NCBI GenBank assembly: GCA_013400975.1
Contig: WBMZ01009489.1
Span: 1-64,000 of the forward strand
DNA: 64,000 nucleotides
Direction: 5' to 3'
Origin: Atrichornis clamosus
Taxonomy: Eukaryota; Chordata; Aves; Passeriformes; Menuridae
Made by a program: the position numbers and the translations under genes. The notes beneath the pieces were generated by a model. It was not told where the DNA came from. It did not search any database and worked only from the letters and a program-made list of their open reading frames with translations. Positions 1-51,379 of the stretch are shown piece by piece. Numbering within the stretch: position 1 is the stretch's first letter; every line of letters starts with the position of its first letter.

Positions 1-745
1 CTTTAGTGAATCCATGCTGATTGTTCCTGAGCATCTTGTCATCCATGTGGATAGAGATAGTCTCCAGAATGAGGCACTCCATCACCTTCCCAGGGATCGA
101 AGTGAGACTGACTGGCCTGGGTCCTCCTTCTTGCCCCTTTTGAAGACTGGGGTGACGTTCTGATTTCTTCCAGTCCTCAGCACCTCTCCTGATCTCCACA
201 ACCTTTCAGAGATCATGAGCGAGCTCGCAGTGGTGTCTGCCAGCTCTCTCAGCACTTGTGGATGCATCCCACTGGGGCTGTGGACTTGTGGATGTCAAGT
301 TTGCCTAGGTGGCCTCTAATCTAATCCTCCTTGACCAAGGGAGAGTGTTCCTTCTAACATCCCTTTACCCTGGTCTCCTGAGTTAGAGATTTTTAAGGGC
401 TCGGCTTGCGAGTGAAGACTGAAGTAAAGTTCAGTAACTGACCCTTTTACCAGGGTCCCCCCTCCATTTAGAAATGGACCCACCTTATCCTTACTTTTCC
501 TTTTGTTATTGATGTATTTGAAGAAGCCCTTCTTACTGTCTTTGACATCCTTGGCCAGATTTAATTCCAGATGGGTCTTGGCCTTGTCTCGTTTTTACTC
601 TGACAGCCTCTCTATATTCATTCCAAGTGGCCTGACCCTGCTTCCATCTCCTGTGTATTTCCTGCTTGTGCTTGAGTAATGACAGCTCCTTTGTAGTACT
701 TGCTGCTCTTTGAACAAGCTCCCCTGCACACTGGCAGTTGTGGTC
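1..745 (-). mobile_element. CR1 LINE fragment, reverse transcriptase region, cut by the window edge
   Basis: Read on the - strand this stretch encodes pieces of a CR1 ORF2 protein: a basic linker with WKQGQ and WNEYREAVR-like blocks near 580-660, then DVKDSKKGFFKYINNKRK-like sequence near 500-550, then the NVTPVFKRGKKEDPG block near 95-160 that starts the reverse transcriptase domain. Stops and frame changes separate the pieces, so the copy is dead. It runs off the window below position 1, where the sequence still looks like CR1. It lies in a WDR41 intron, opposite to that gene. The upper edge is approximate. Confidence 0.85.
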
Positions 746-1803
746 TTTGACAGGTGCTCTAGACAATATAATTAGTATTAAGGACTGGGAACAGCAAAAG
801 ACAGCAGCTTTCCTGTAGGAATTTTTTAATTCAAGGTGCGAATAATTTTCCTGATATATCTTGTCTGGCTGTTCATCTCGGTTACTTTTGCAAATATATT
901 TTTGCTGCTTGGGTTGATCTAGAAACACTTTCTCAGGAATGTTCTATATTAGATATTGCTGGTGACAGGCTGCTCTGTTGATTTCACATGGGAAATTTAA
1001 AACTTCTATGAATCAAGATGTTTGAAAGAAACCCTAGTGAGATATTGCTGTTGATTTGTGCTGTTTTTATTCTAGGGATCCCCTGAGAAGTTGTTCATCT
1101 CACCAGTTATCTCCATTGCACCAGGGCCATGGTTTAGCACACTTCTAGTTTTATATGCTGGTAGGGCTGAGGGAAGGATCAGGATTAAACTGAACTGCGT
1201 TGTCAACAGAACCCAACTTTTTAACTTGTGTCAGTACTATTGCACAGTTTTGGAGGCTGTGGCTGTGTATTTTTGTGCTATCTAATGGAACATATGGGGT
1301 ACTATCTTTACACTTCAGATTGTCTGATAATTTTAAACCTGAATTAAGGAGGCAATGAGCCAACGCTTAAATGCGTAGAAAAGTGTAGAATATACAGGGG
1401 AGAGACTGGCACCTCATTTTTGTCCTCTTTGCACAGGTAATAGTTTAGTAGGACAAAGCAAAGGTAAACATCACTGTTCTGCATCTACCTTTGCTGTTCA
1501 GTTTGTTCTTTTAGGAAGTCTTTGTATTTTTTCCTTAATCTGTGTATTGTCTCATCCAGGTGTGTAATTAGGCATGTTTTCTAAATTATATTAAGTGGGA
1601 CAAGTAGCTGTGTTTCCCTCCTCCCTTGAGATGAATAATCCGCATGTTGAAGTGCTGCATAGTACAATGCTTCTGTTGTTTTGCCATTCAGAGTGTCCTG
1701 CTTTTAGATTTTATGTGGCTTTTGTAGTTTTCTCTTTAGTTAGAGGAAGTAAATTGTACTTGTGATTTTTGCCAAAACAAGAGACTTTTTTTCCCCCCCT
1801 CAG
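746..1803 (+). other. WDR41 intron, 3' part
   Basis: This is the rest of the intron before the penultimate WDR41 coding exon. Apart from the C/T-rich acceptor tract at about 1788-1803 ending in CAG, I recognise nothing in it. Short open frames here resemble no part of WDR41. Confidence 0.7.
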
Positions 1804-1937
1804 GGTTTTTCAACATGTGGGGATTTGGAAGGGCAAACAAGCAGGCAAACCAAGCTGCCAAGAGGCTGCAGGAGAATACACCTACATATTTCTTGGACCT
1901 GGTTGGTGATTTGATTGGTCATTCATCAGCTGTGCAG
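1804..1937 (+). CDS. WDR41: WDR41, penultimate coding exon
   Basis: WDR41 is a WD40 beta-propeller protein that binds C9orf72 and SMCR8 and brings that complex to lysosomes. The exon follows a strong pyrimidine-CAG acceptor (1801-1803) and ends at a CAG|GTAGGT donor. It starts with two bases completing a glycine codon, then encodes FFNMWGFGRANKQ, a lysine- and glutamine-rich loop, and LDLVGDLIGHSSAVQ, the start of the last propeller blade. As I recall the human protein, FFNMWGFG and the IGDLIGHSS block match closely while the loop between them is variable. The exon ends in phase 0 and joins the exon at 3745 in frame. Earlier exons lie below position 1. Confidence 0.93.
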
Positions 1938-3744
1938 GTAGGTCAGCTTTGGTAAGAACAAGAAAAAAGTGAATGTTACCAAGTAACACAAATTTGACAG
2001 TGTTTCTTAAACAGCTGTAACTTTGTATGGCTCTGGAGGCTGGGAGCACATCATTTGTGTGGTATATTTAGTGCAGTGTGAAAACAGTAATACATACTGA
2101 TTTAATATTCTAAAGAGAACTCACTCACTGTTGCCTGACGATTATGTGTGCACGTATATGCTGGAGATAATCTGGTTTTGTTTATAGACTGCAGGCAGTA
2201 GAGCTGGGAGCCATGTACATGACCCAGATTTCATCTTAAATTCACAGTCTAAATGAGGGCTCATACAAAACAAAACACATTGAGTAATTTCTTACCTCTC
2301 TGTGCTGTGTGCATTAAGGAGGTCTTTTAATTTTAGCAGTACTACCAGTACTATTCCATGCTTCTGTCTGCCTAATGTAGTGTGTTTTTGTTTTAAATGG
2401 CATTTTCCTCCCACACTTTTCTATGACAAACCTATTGGAGTAACAAAGCACTTTGTTACAGTGGACTTAGACACACATTCTTGGCAGAAGCAGGGGGAAG
2501 GGCAGATAGAGAGGGGTGGTGTGGCTCTAGAGTAGCTTTGCTCACAAGTATTCATGAGACAGACTGGATTTCAGAGTTGCTACTGTCAAAACCTAGAATC
2601 TTTAATAGCTAAGGTGAACCTTTCTGCTACAGGGATTTCTGCAAGGCTTTCTATCCCTTTCTGCCATCTTTCTTATGAAAAACTGTTGAAAGGGGTCTTA
2701 CTATCCCACTTGGAAAGTTGCTATCTAAGAAAGAGAACATAGTGTGTAATTCAGCAAGAGACACAGCAAAGAAGGTGAGAGGCATATGTCAGGCTGAGAT
2801 GCTGCAGAGCAAAGGAGTAATAGAGGTGATGGTGGGTGTGGTTTCCTGCAATATTCTACATGCAGAAAGTTCTGGAGTTTTTTAAACTCTGGGCAGACAG
2901 GAGCTGTTGAGGAAGAAAATGTTGAGTAGTGATGAAATGTGATGGCCAAGATGAGGGCATGACAGACTATTTTTACTGGAACACTGTAGCTATTATGTGG
3001 CCATTCTCAGAGCAGATAGGATTTGGCCTGAATGCTTCTCCCAGATAGATCCCTTTAAAAAAATAAAAGTCAGGGCATTGTGAGCATGCTGTACTGCCAT
3101 TGCTGGTTCCATTGGCTGTTGTGTTGAACTGCAATTAGTGGTGAGTGTAGGCAGCCTTGTGAAGATCTCAGAAGTCAGGGATTATCTCATGATTTGTCAG
3201 CTCCATTGGTCTTGAAAAATCCTTCCACTGGTGCTGTATTTTTCTCCTGTGTCACATTTCTTGCTTGTTTGACTTCTTCTGTGTGACCAGGCATGTGCTG
3301 ATGTCTGTCACAGTTGTTTGCTCTTTGGTCTTTCCAGGCCTGCTTCTTGTACCTTGTTGTGTTGTAGGGGAGGGAAAAGTGTACTCAATGAACAGAACAG
3401 TGGCTTCTGTTCCCAAGAAACCAGATCAGAGCTCATGCAAGTAATTCACTCTTCTACTGCTGATTTAAAACAAGTTATTCAAGATTCTGTCCTTCAGCTT
3501 CCCTTACTGCTTTTTTAAAATGAAGATCTTTCAGTATGAAGTGTTGTTTAAAGAGTTGTTTTTGTGTAGCAGTTTTATGGCATCTCAAACATACAGACAT
3601 TATACACTGTAATTTTTTATTCCTATCTATAAGCAGAGCCATTTCAGATATGTGTATTTGTTTAGTCCAGCTGTACACTAAATAGTTTAAGTAAGCTGAC
3701 CATCTCATGCAAGCATCATGGTAATAACAATCATTTTGTTGCAG
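1938..3744 (+). other. WDR41 last intron
   Basis: GT-AG intron of 1.8 kb between the two visible WDR41 exons. I see no repeat family, RNA gene or conserved coding frame in it. Confidence 0.85.
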
Positions 3745-3897
3745 ATGTTCCTGTACTTTGGTGAACTGGGATTGGCTACATGCTCTGCTGACCACCTCAT
3801 TATTTTGTGGAAGGATGGTGAACGAGAATCTAGCCTCCGCAGTTTAACGCTATTTAAAAAATTGGCACAAAATGGTGATTTGCAGTTCAAACTTTAA
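3745..3897 (+). CDS. WDR41: WDR41, last coding exon with stop
   Basis: The exon begins after TTGTTGCAG at 3744 and encodes 50 residues plus TAA. It opens with MFLYFGELGLATCSADHLI and continues ILWKDGERESSLRSL, the last WD40 blade with its S-A-D-H and I-L-W-K features. It ends in a short amphipathic tail finishing NGDLQFKL. Mammalian WDR41 ends in a very similar block, with a slightly different last few residues by my memory. The ATG at its start is internal, not a start codon. Convergent PDE8B ends 4.9 kb downstream on the other strand, the same order as on human chromosome 5. Confidence 0.95.
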   Translation: MFLYFGELGLATCSADHLIILWKDGERESSLRSLTLFKKLAQNGDLQFKL

Positions 3898-5350
3898 ATT
3901 GTTTGAATACAGGCTACATATATATAAACTGGATGTATGTTATACATGAATATAAAGGTACATCTGAGCTACTGGGAATTTGACTATTAGTAAGGCTTAC
4001 ATTTAAATGTTGTGTTATATTGGAACTTCTGTTAGTTGCTCCTCTTCTCAAAGGAGAATTTTGCATGTTGGCTTACTCTGTCAGCAGAAATGATGTTCTC
4101 TTGAAAGAATGAAGAGAATGATGACTCACTAAATAGTTTGTAATATTATTCCTAATGTTTAAAATTATAAGGGGTGGATGTCAAAATTAAGAACTATGAA
4201 ATTCCTTAGATGGATCTTGATTAAAGCAGTTGAGGCATCCACAGTGCTATGTGCTGAAAGGAGGCACGGGAAAAAAATCTGCAGCTTCCTGCTTTATCTA
4301 ACTTAGTTCTAGAAGCTAAACTTTCCTCACCGGTGGCTCAGATTTGTGTATCTACAGAAAGCCCCAAAAAGAAAGAGTTCTCAAATAGAATTTTTGCACT
4401 TGAAGTTACTATCCTGCACGAATGGTAAGAACAAGAAAAAAACATAGGCAATGCCAGTTTGTCAGGTTTGAATTTTTCACAAACTGAGGTACATAGATAC
4501 TGATTCTTAGTAGTAGTTGCAGTTTACTTGGATTAACCTACATTACTGGAGTTGGTATAGCATCATTACCAAGTCTAGCATGAAGTGTGATTAGTTTAGC
4601 TTAGTCTTTCCATAGTGCATTTGTATCTCATAAAAAGCATTGGCCTTACCATGAATTCTCAGAATGTAAAATATTTTCTTAAGCAGTAGCAGTTGATGTA
4701 TTCAGCAGTAGTGAAACTGTGTTCTGCCACATGAATATTAAATTCTCAGCTGAAGTCTGACTTTAGAGAAATCTGCACCAAGTTTGTAAGCATAAATAGT
4801 ATTTCAGAGTTAAAAAATAAGCATCTAAGTACACAATGCCTTTTTCAAGTCTGAGATAGCAGCAGCTAAATAGGCGTAGGGAAAGAAATGCAATCTCAAA
4901 CATAAAGCTCAAACCACAGCAACAGAAGCACAAAAGCAAAAACCCAAAACCAACTAACAAACAAACAGTCCCGCAAACAACTAACAAGAAAACGAAGCAA
5001 AGTTTAACCCAGAACTGATACAAAGAAAGTGTGAAGGAGGACAAGATAGTGAGAGTGGTACATTACCACTTGAACAGAGAAGAGCTACGGAGAAGGGAAA
5101 GTTTGGGAACTTAGTGCTGTTAAGACTACGGAGGAGAGGGTGCTGCTATCCTCAAGTCTACTCAGAAGATCCAGTACTTCAATGGTTTAGGAATAAGTCT
5201 TGTGCAATTTTTCAGTGCCATCTCTTCCCTTTGAATCAGTGAGAATTGTTTTCAATGCAGGAGGCTACATAGCTGTTATTCCAGACTTAAGATACAGGCA
5301 TTGCAGTAAGTGCAAAAAATAAAGGGCTAAGCAGATTCTGGCAAGAGCAG
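3898..5350 (+). other. WDR41: Probable WDR41 3' UTR
   Basis: This begins right after the WDR41 stop. Poly(A) signal candidates on the + strand are ATTAAA at 4737-4742 and AATAAA at 5318-5323. I cannot tell which is used, so the end is a guess. No coding frame of note is present. Confidence 0.4.
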
Positions 5351-6500
5351 AAGCAAAAGGAGAAAGCTCCTCGCTTCCTAGAAGAAACCAAAGAGCCTAT
5401 TAGACTTGCTTTCCCCAGTGGCTGTGGTCACTTGCTTTTGTCCTACCACCAGAAGCCAACCTTTGCCTCTTGAGTCTGACCATAATCTTCTCTGGAAAGC
5501 AAGGCAGAGGGACAGTATGATTTTGAGTTGCCATTTTTCCCTACTTTAGTCAACTTGTACAGCTAATCTTACTTGAGTATAGAGCTCAAAATAACATACT
5601 TCAAAAACACCAAGCAGATGGATGAATTGTTAAATTACCCTCTCCTTCCAATTCAAGGTTAAATCAAGGTTAAAACTTGAGCTGCATGTTCTTTGCTAAG
5701 GCTGGCCATTCTATCGACTGTTTGATTACAGCTGAGGATAACATCCCTTTGGGTGTATGTTATTAAACTTGCGAGAGGAAGACATGTTAAGTCTGCATTG
5801 TTTCAGCTTGTCTTCAGCAGGTGTTGCATTTTTGGCTTACACGGGAGAAGCTGGGGAGATAAAATCTCTATTTGGCTCTTTTTTCCTCGTTTCAGTTGAG
5901 AAGTAACTAGTTGTAGATAATGCTTGTGTTTACACATTGTTACTTAACATTTAGTGAAAGCTTATAAAACTTAGGGTTTTTTTGGAGAGCCTACTATCAT
6001 CAATTATAACTAGAGCGAGGAAGATCATATTTTATTATATCTTCATACAGTATGAGAACAACTATTTCCTTTTTATGTGACTGCTTTTAAGTGAATACCT
6101 GGTTGAGAAACAGACTTATTTAACTGAACAGTTCTAGTCACAAAACTTGCTGTGCATTTCACAGGTATGTAATTCAGCTTTAAATCATCCTACATGCATG
6201 TATAAATATTTTTATCAAGAGTGCCATTGTTCTCAGATATACTTTAATGGCAATAGATCTCCCACGAGTCTCTTCCTTTAAAGATGGTTAAGTTGAAAGT
6301 ACTAAATTGAGTTCTTTGTTTTACAAATGAACTTTGAGTGTAATATACTGAGTGAACATAGTAAGGGTATACCATCCCACTCCTCTGTTAAATGAGAGCT
6401 TGTCACTTGCTGTTGGGAGGTACAGTGAGCACAATTATGGTGACCAGACGAGATTTTTTACATCTAACTGGTGCCCTTCTAAACTTTTTTCTGCCTTGCA
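5351..6500. other. Region between the convergent 3' ends of WDR41 and PDE8B
   Basis: No coding frame, repeat family or RNA gene is recognisable here. It may be spacer, or one or both UTRs may extend into it. Confidence 0.4.
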
Positions 6501-8791
6501 GTATCACAGAATTCAGTATGTTCACACCATGAAACTAAATATCTTTATTAGACCTTTTCTTAATACTTCTGCAACTCTGAGGTGGCTGTTTTACACTTAC
6601 GTGCACTGACAATAGCATGAAACAAGCAGATGTTAGTCAAGTGAACTAGTCTAGGAGGTCTGACACAAGTGGCAGATGATGATTAATCTGATGTTTATTT
6701 TGCTCTTAAAAAGGACCTATATCCTCACAAATTGCCTTTTTTTTTTTTTTTTTCTTAGTCTGACTGTGGGAAGAAATACAAGATCTTGGAACAAATATAT
6801 TGATTCTATATTAATGCCTTGGCTTTGGTTCTGGTTCACAAGTTGAACTTTATTTTTTAGATGCCTTCCACGGTTGACATTTTGTTCTGTGTGACAGAAG
6901 TGTGACAAAAATTATGAATTAAATGTTTTACATGGATGTGGTCTTACAATGCTGCTATATTTAACAAATTAAATTAAGATAACAAAGCTTAAATCTTGGG
7001 AAATTCTTTTCTCTAATGCAAGCTGCAGTGAGCATTCACTTATCAGAACAGTTAAGGTATAACCACCAAGAGCACTAGTTCTAAATAAAGAAATGGTAAA
7101 AGCAAACAGTTTACAATTTTAAAAAACAGAGGTTCAACTTCTCTGAATAAAAATCCATTGAAGAACATTGCCACAGATAATAGGAAAGAATGAATAACCA
7201 TGCTTCACCAGAAACACCATTCTTCAAATACACACAATGTGGCATTTTAATACACAGCAACCTGCCTTGGCTATGACAAAAGTAAGGGTCTGTTACAATT
7301 CTAACAAAAATATAGCTTCTATCATTTCTCTGCACATACATTTTATGAATGTTTCCTTTTGTTCCAGAACTTGGTACAAAACATACAAAAAAGGTTGGCA
7401 CATTATGTAAGCTACCTGCAGTAAACAGCATTGTTACTATTCTTCCATAGCAATCTATGTTTTGTTTGCTTTTTTTTTTCCTTCCCTTTTCCTTTACCCA
7501 GTTTGATTTTTGATACATCTTAGGGTAGGTGGACTGCTTCTTTAACTGCAGCCACAGCTTTGACAGTCTTGCTTGCAGGCTGGAGTGCACAGTGTTAAAA
7601 ATCAGCAGTTCTGCTAGTATTTTTTTACTGAATAGTCTGAGAATAGTCTAAAATTCAAACTCATGGTCTGCATATGATTAAAATGAGATGTACAAAAATA
7701 CGCATTTGTGCTTTGAAAGCCTTAGCAGAAATTTCGTGTCTTAGAACTAATGAAAAACTATGTTTGATTTCCAACTGATTTACATATTTTGAAGTACTTT
7801 ATACATCACAAAACAAACTAGCAGTTTTATTAGGACGATAAAGCAGTACAAATTATAGTCCTGCTAAAAATTACAGCCTGGAAACTTTTTTAAAAAACGT
7901 GATAGGTTCATCCTAGAAGTAGCACAATAGATGAACTTACCATAAAATTTAGATCAGTTTAATAAAAGTGATGACCATGTGTACAAACACCATTTTTATA
8001 AAAAAAGGATGGTAGTCAAGTGCCACAATAGTTTTTTTGTGTAAAATTTGATGAAATCTTGTGTGATAATATCTGCCAGATAGCAGAGAACCATGTGGAT
8101 GGCACTAACTATACAGAACATGCTTATTTTCCTTTGTTATATGATCAGTTTTAGAGGACATTGACTCCTACCAAGATTTTGTATGGAAAAGAAAGAAGAG
8201 GTGGTGCTCTGAGAGCGAGTCTCTGTAATAAGAAGGTTGTTTTAAAAGGTGCCATGTTTGGGTTTTTTACTTTGTCCAGTTTATTGAGGTTGATTTGTTT
8301 TGCTGTGCATGTTCTCTTCAGAAGTATGGTTCAGAGAGCTCAAGAACATTGATAGAATTGGAACAAATGTATACTAGATAAGTGGGAAGTTTCTATGCTT
8401 ATTTGTCAGGCTATTCTTACTCTTCTAGTGACTAGATTTGTCTAGACCTTTTGTCTGAGAAACAGTTGTGTGAAGTGTTAGCAAATACAGTTGTATCAAT
8501 TACAAGATTCAACAAGTGCATATTCAGTATTAGAAACTAGTTTCAGAAGCACATTTTCTGCCACAAAATACTATATCCAAAGAGCACTTAATCATCTGTG
8601 GTTTATATAGCCTCTGAAAACATTTTTCTATAGAATTCATAGAAGCTTAAAAATGATGAGTGAAATATTTCCTGTCACGCAGTCTTGATTTCACTGGAAA
8701 GGCAACATCATCCCCTTTGTAGTCAAGAGTCTCTGTAAGTGATTCACAGTGGAACTGGTAGAGCAAGAGGTCGGGTTTTCTTGACTTAGTG
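6501..8791 (-). other. PDE8B: Probable PDE8B 3' UTR
   Basis: Sequence following the PDE8B stop on the - strand. Candidate AATAAA signals on that strand lie at 8280-8285, 7826-7831, 6849-6854, 6694-6699 and 6544-6549, so the UTR could be 0.5 to 2.3 kb long. A 17-base T run on the + strand (6737-6753) reads as an A run in the transcript sense. A 159-codon frame on the - strand at 7111-7590 has low-complexity, UTR-like composition and no recognisable domain. Confidence 0.45.
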
Positions 8792-47753
<38,962 letters not shown>

Positions 47754-50700
47754 CTGAAAAAGAGTAATACAGGTATTTTTTTCAGTCTGGTTCTGCTAAA
47801 GATAGCATTTTACGTACAAGAATTAAAGATCAAATAGAACCATGAAAGATGCTCAAAGGCATGCTGGCATATAACTGGAAGCCTTAATTTAGTTACATTG
47901 AAGTGCATCTTACGTGATCATATTTACCAAATTCTTATTTTTGTTTTACTTGCCTCCAAGTTAAAAATTGTAGGGTTTTAAATAAGGAAGCAAAAAACTA
48001 CACACTTCCTTTTCCCTCTTTCCCCAACAGAGCACCTTGATTACACAGAAGGACTTGTATTTTGCTTAAGACTACAGAAAGCTCTTTATCTCTGGCCAAA
48101 AGTTATTCATTTGCACGCCATACAGAACTTGTATTAAAGGTCTAGTGACATATCCTAAATAATAATGCTTTAATGGGTTTGATTAGGAAAGAATTGACTT
48201 TTCAGACAAGGGAACTTGCTTGGGTTGCAGATTTAAAGCTGTGTTCCAGAACTAGAGTTTTTAGTTTTCAGGTAAAAAGATCACTACCATGTGAGCCATG
48301 ACATTTTCAGAAGAGCATGAGAGCAAATCATAATTTAAACCTACTGCAAGGAAGCCAGTAGATGTGGGCTGTGGCTGGTTTGTTTGTTATATTTCTTAGG
48401 AGTTGGACTACCTTAATGCTTTTTGTGTATTGATACATTTCAATACACTTCTCCTGTATGCTACTTATTTGTTTCACTTCAGATCATTAACTACAGGAGG
48501 TTGTTAAGCAACAGAACAATACATATGTCCTCACACAGGTGCACATACTGAACAAGAAGAGTCTTTGAACCCTTAAAATGTTCATGCATACGGAGAATTA
48601 GTCGCAAGTTACCAATTTGCAAAAGGGCAGATTCTTTGCTTTCCTGGTTACCAATGACCCCAGATACCCAGTGTAGGTGAGTTAGAGTAATTATCCTGCA
48701 AGACATGTAATTTGACCAAAACCCTAATTGCAGGCAGATTCCCACGGCCATTCCCTGACACATACAAATCCTGGAGCCTTACGTCTGTGGCATTTTGTTC
48801 TGTGGTGCTCATTAGCTTGAACCTTTTATACAAGTAATACTTCATCCTTAAAAAATGTATTTTTCGAAGGAATGCACATAAACATTCAAAATGGATGAAG
48901 TTCCCAGTTTTCTACACATTTCTTTAAAGAATACAATAGTGTGTTAAGTATTAACAGCCTTGCCTGCATGTGAGACAGTGGTATTATGTATAGCTACAAC
49001 TGACACGCTGGACTTTCATGCACCACTGCGCATCGATTCTTCTCAGCCCAACAACGTACGTCAGAAGGTGGTAACAGGCAGCACTCCAAAAGATTAAACT
49101 ACAAAGCCTGCCACTGTTTTCCAAAGCAAAAACTGCCCCCAATATAAGTGTAGTTAACCTCTCCTTCTCTCACAGAAAAGCTTCACTTCCCACTGGAGCT
49201 CCTGCTGTAGCAGAATGTAGCTTAGTGCCAGTAAGCGTATCTGAACAAAAATGAAAGTTAGCACCCATCACCAATCAGGAGTTAAGAGTAAGTTAAAGGA
49301 GCAGTTCTCTGAAAGCTTCCCCTTCCCCTCCAGTCAAAAAAGAAAAGCAGCACATTCACACTCTAATGACACTAAATAGGAAACCCTATAATAAATCTTT
49401 TACCATTATGTACTTTGATTTTAAAAAAATGTTCTGAAGTAATCTCATTAGACAAATCTGTAAGACTGCACAACAGACTTCAGTCAGTCTCAGAGCAAAA
49501 GCTTATTTTTTGACAAAACATAGCTCAAACTGTCTCAGAATATGTGGATCAAGAGCCAGAGATTCTTCAACAAAAGAATACAAACATATCCATCTATGTT
49601 AGGACACAGATATTTACTTTATTATCCATTTTTTAATGCCAGGGGAATACTAGGGAACTCATGTTGTAAATGAATGCCTTCCACTTTCCACCACTTCAGA
49701 GGACAACCAGCATCAGTCACTCTGCATTGTCAAAAATGGAGTAACTGTGTTCAAGACATAGATCAGTGGAGGCAAGTCTATAAAATCCTTTACAGAGATT
49801 ACTTTATAGATTAGCCACTTTTCTTATCCTGTTTATTTTAAAACAACAACAAAATAATCCACTCACTCAGATTTTGACTCAGAGTTTTTCTGCCAGCTGC
49901 TTCTGTGTGAGCCTCATGAATAGAAAATACTTTAATAGAAGGAAAAAAAAATCAGGCGCTCTCTCTTCCTCTCTTACTTCCAGTTTTGGGGTGTTCCTGC
50001 CTTTGCTAACAGCAGGAAAGCTAGATGAAAATTAGAAAATCTGACACCCCTGATGCAGGTGAACTTGTCCCTGTCCTGCTCTCTGCAGACATGATAGGGT
50101 CAGAACCACCCAGGTATGCAGAATAGGTGCTCTTATATCGGAAAGATTGCCATGTATAGTATTTTAATCCCTAAAATGCCAACTTGATTACTTCTACAAT
50201 GCAAGGAAACAGATGGGACCGTCAAATTAAGACTGGTAATGAACCTGAGTATGGGAAGGATAAAGAAACCTTGTAATTAGATACAACAAACACTATGTCT
50301 GACATCCTTCTTTCTGGTCTTTAAGTTATGAGACTTGTTTTACAACTTGAATCACACCCTTGGATTTATCTGCCGAAATTGCTGTGGGTGTGACTGACTC
50401 ACTTTTTGCTTTCAAAACTCAGCTACAGGAGGCAGCAAAAATAATGACGTGTGCCTGGCCTTCACAAATGTCCTGCAGATCTCTCACTGGCCTGAAGGAA
50501 CTAATTCCACATCTTTTGAACTCCCAGAAGAATCTGACCATGTGGACATTGTGTATTAGCGATACCACGACCATACCTCTGTTCACTTCCTCACTTAAGT
50601 GAATATCACATTGTTGATGATTTCCAAGTTAAATAAAGCTCTCATTATTTGACTGACTGCCAGGAAGGACTGCTAATAGATCTGCAACCTAAATCAATTA

Positions 50701-51379
50701 GTGTAGTAGCTCATAACAGACTTTTCTGGTAAAACATGCAGAGACAAGCCTGATTCCAAAGAGACCAGTGAGAAAATCCCCCGTTCCAGTGAGCAGAGTA
50801 ACAGACACAGTGTTGAAAGCAAAGAAATAACCACCTGGAAATAATAAAAGCTTAAAAATAGTGAAAATAAATTATGGTTTAACATTTTTAACTGCCCAAA
50901 ATTATTTTCAGTAACATTATAATATCCTAAGCAATCTCCACAGGAATCAGCTATTAAACAAATAATTAGACAAAGTCAACGGCACTTTCTTAGATCTTAT
51001 GCTTCTGTGTAAATCAGCGATCATCAATTATCTTACTACCATCAGTGCCATTAAGCTAAATGCACTTACTACTTCATTGAATTTTCACCTTTCTAAATCA
51101 CCAGTACAAAAATCTTTACCTCCTTATGCCTGCAGACTTACAGCCCCTGCAATTTATGAATCATCAATAATTACCAACACGCCACTGTAATTAGTGTTAA
51201 CTAATTAGTACAGCAAAATCTTCTTGCATAATTCTGTGCTGCTTCAGAGCAACAGCAGCTAAAGACAACCAGGCAGTGAAGCAAAGGTGTTGGTGAGTTC
51301 AGACTCCTGAAAAGGCTCAGGATGGATGTGCCAGTTGAGAAGCAACACACAGATGCCAAGGTCCCTTTGGACACCCTTT

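Noticed and set aside
1078..1285. Acceptor-like TTTTTATTCTAG followed by a 64-codon frame, a possible extra WDR41 exon
   Set aside because: The translation matches no part of WDR41, and the frame does not fit the phase needed by the exon at 1804.
7111..7590. 159-codon open frame on the - strand
   Set aside because: It lies just past the PDE8B stop, within the probable 3' UTR. Its translation has no domain and a UTR-like composition.
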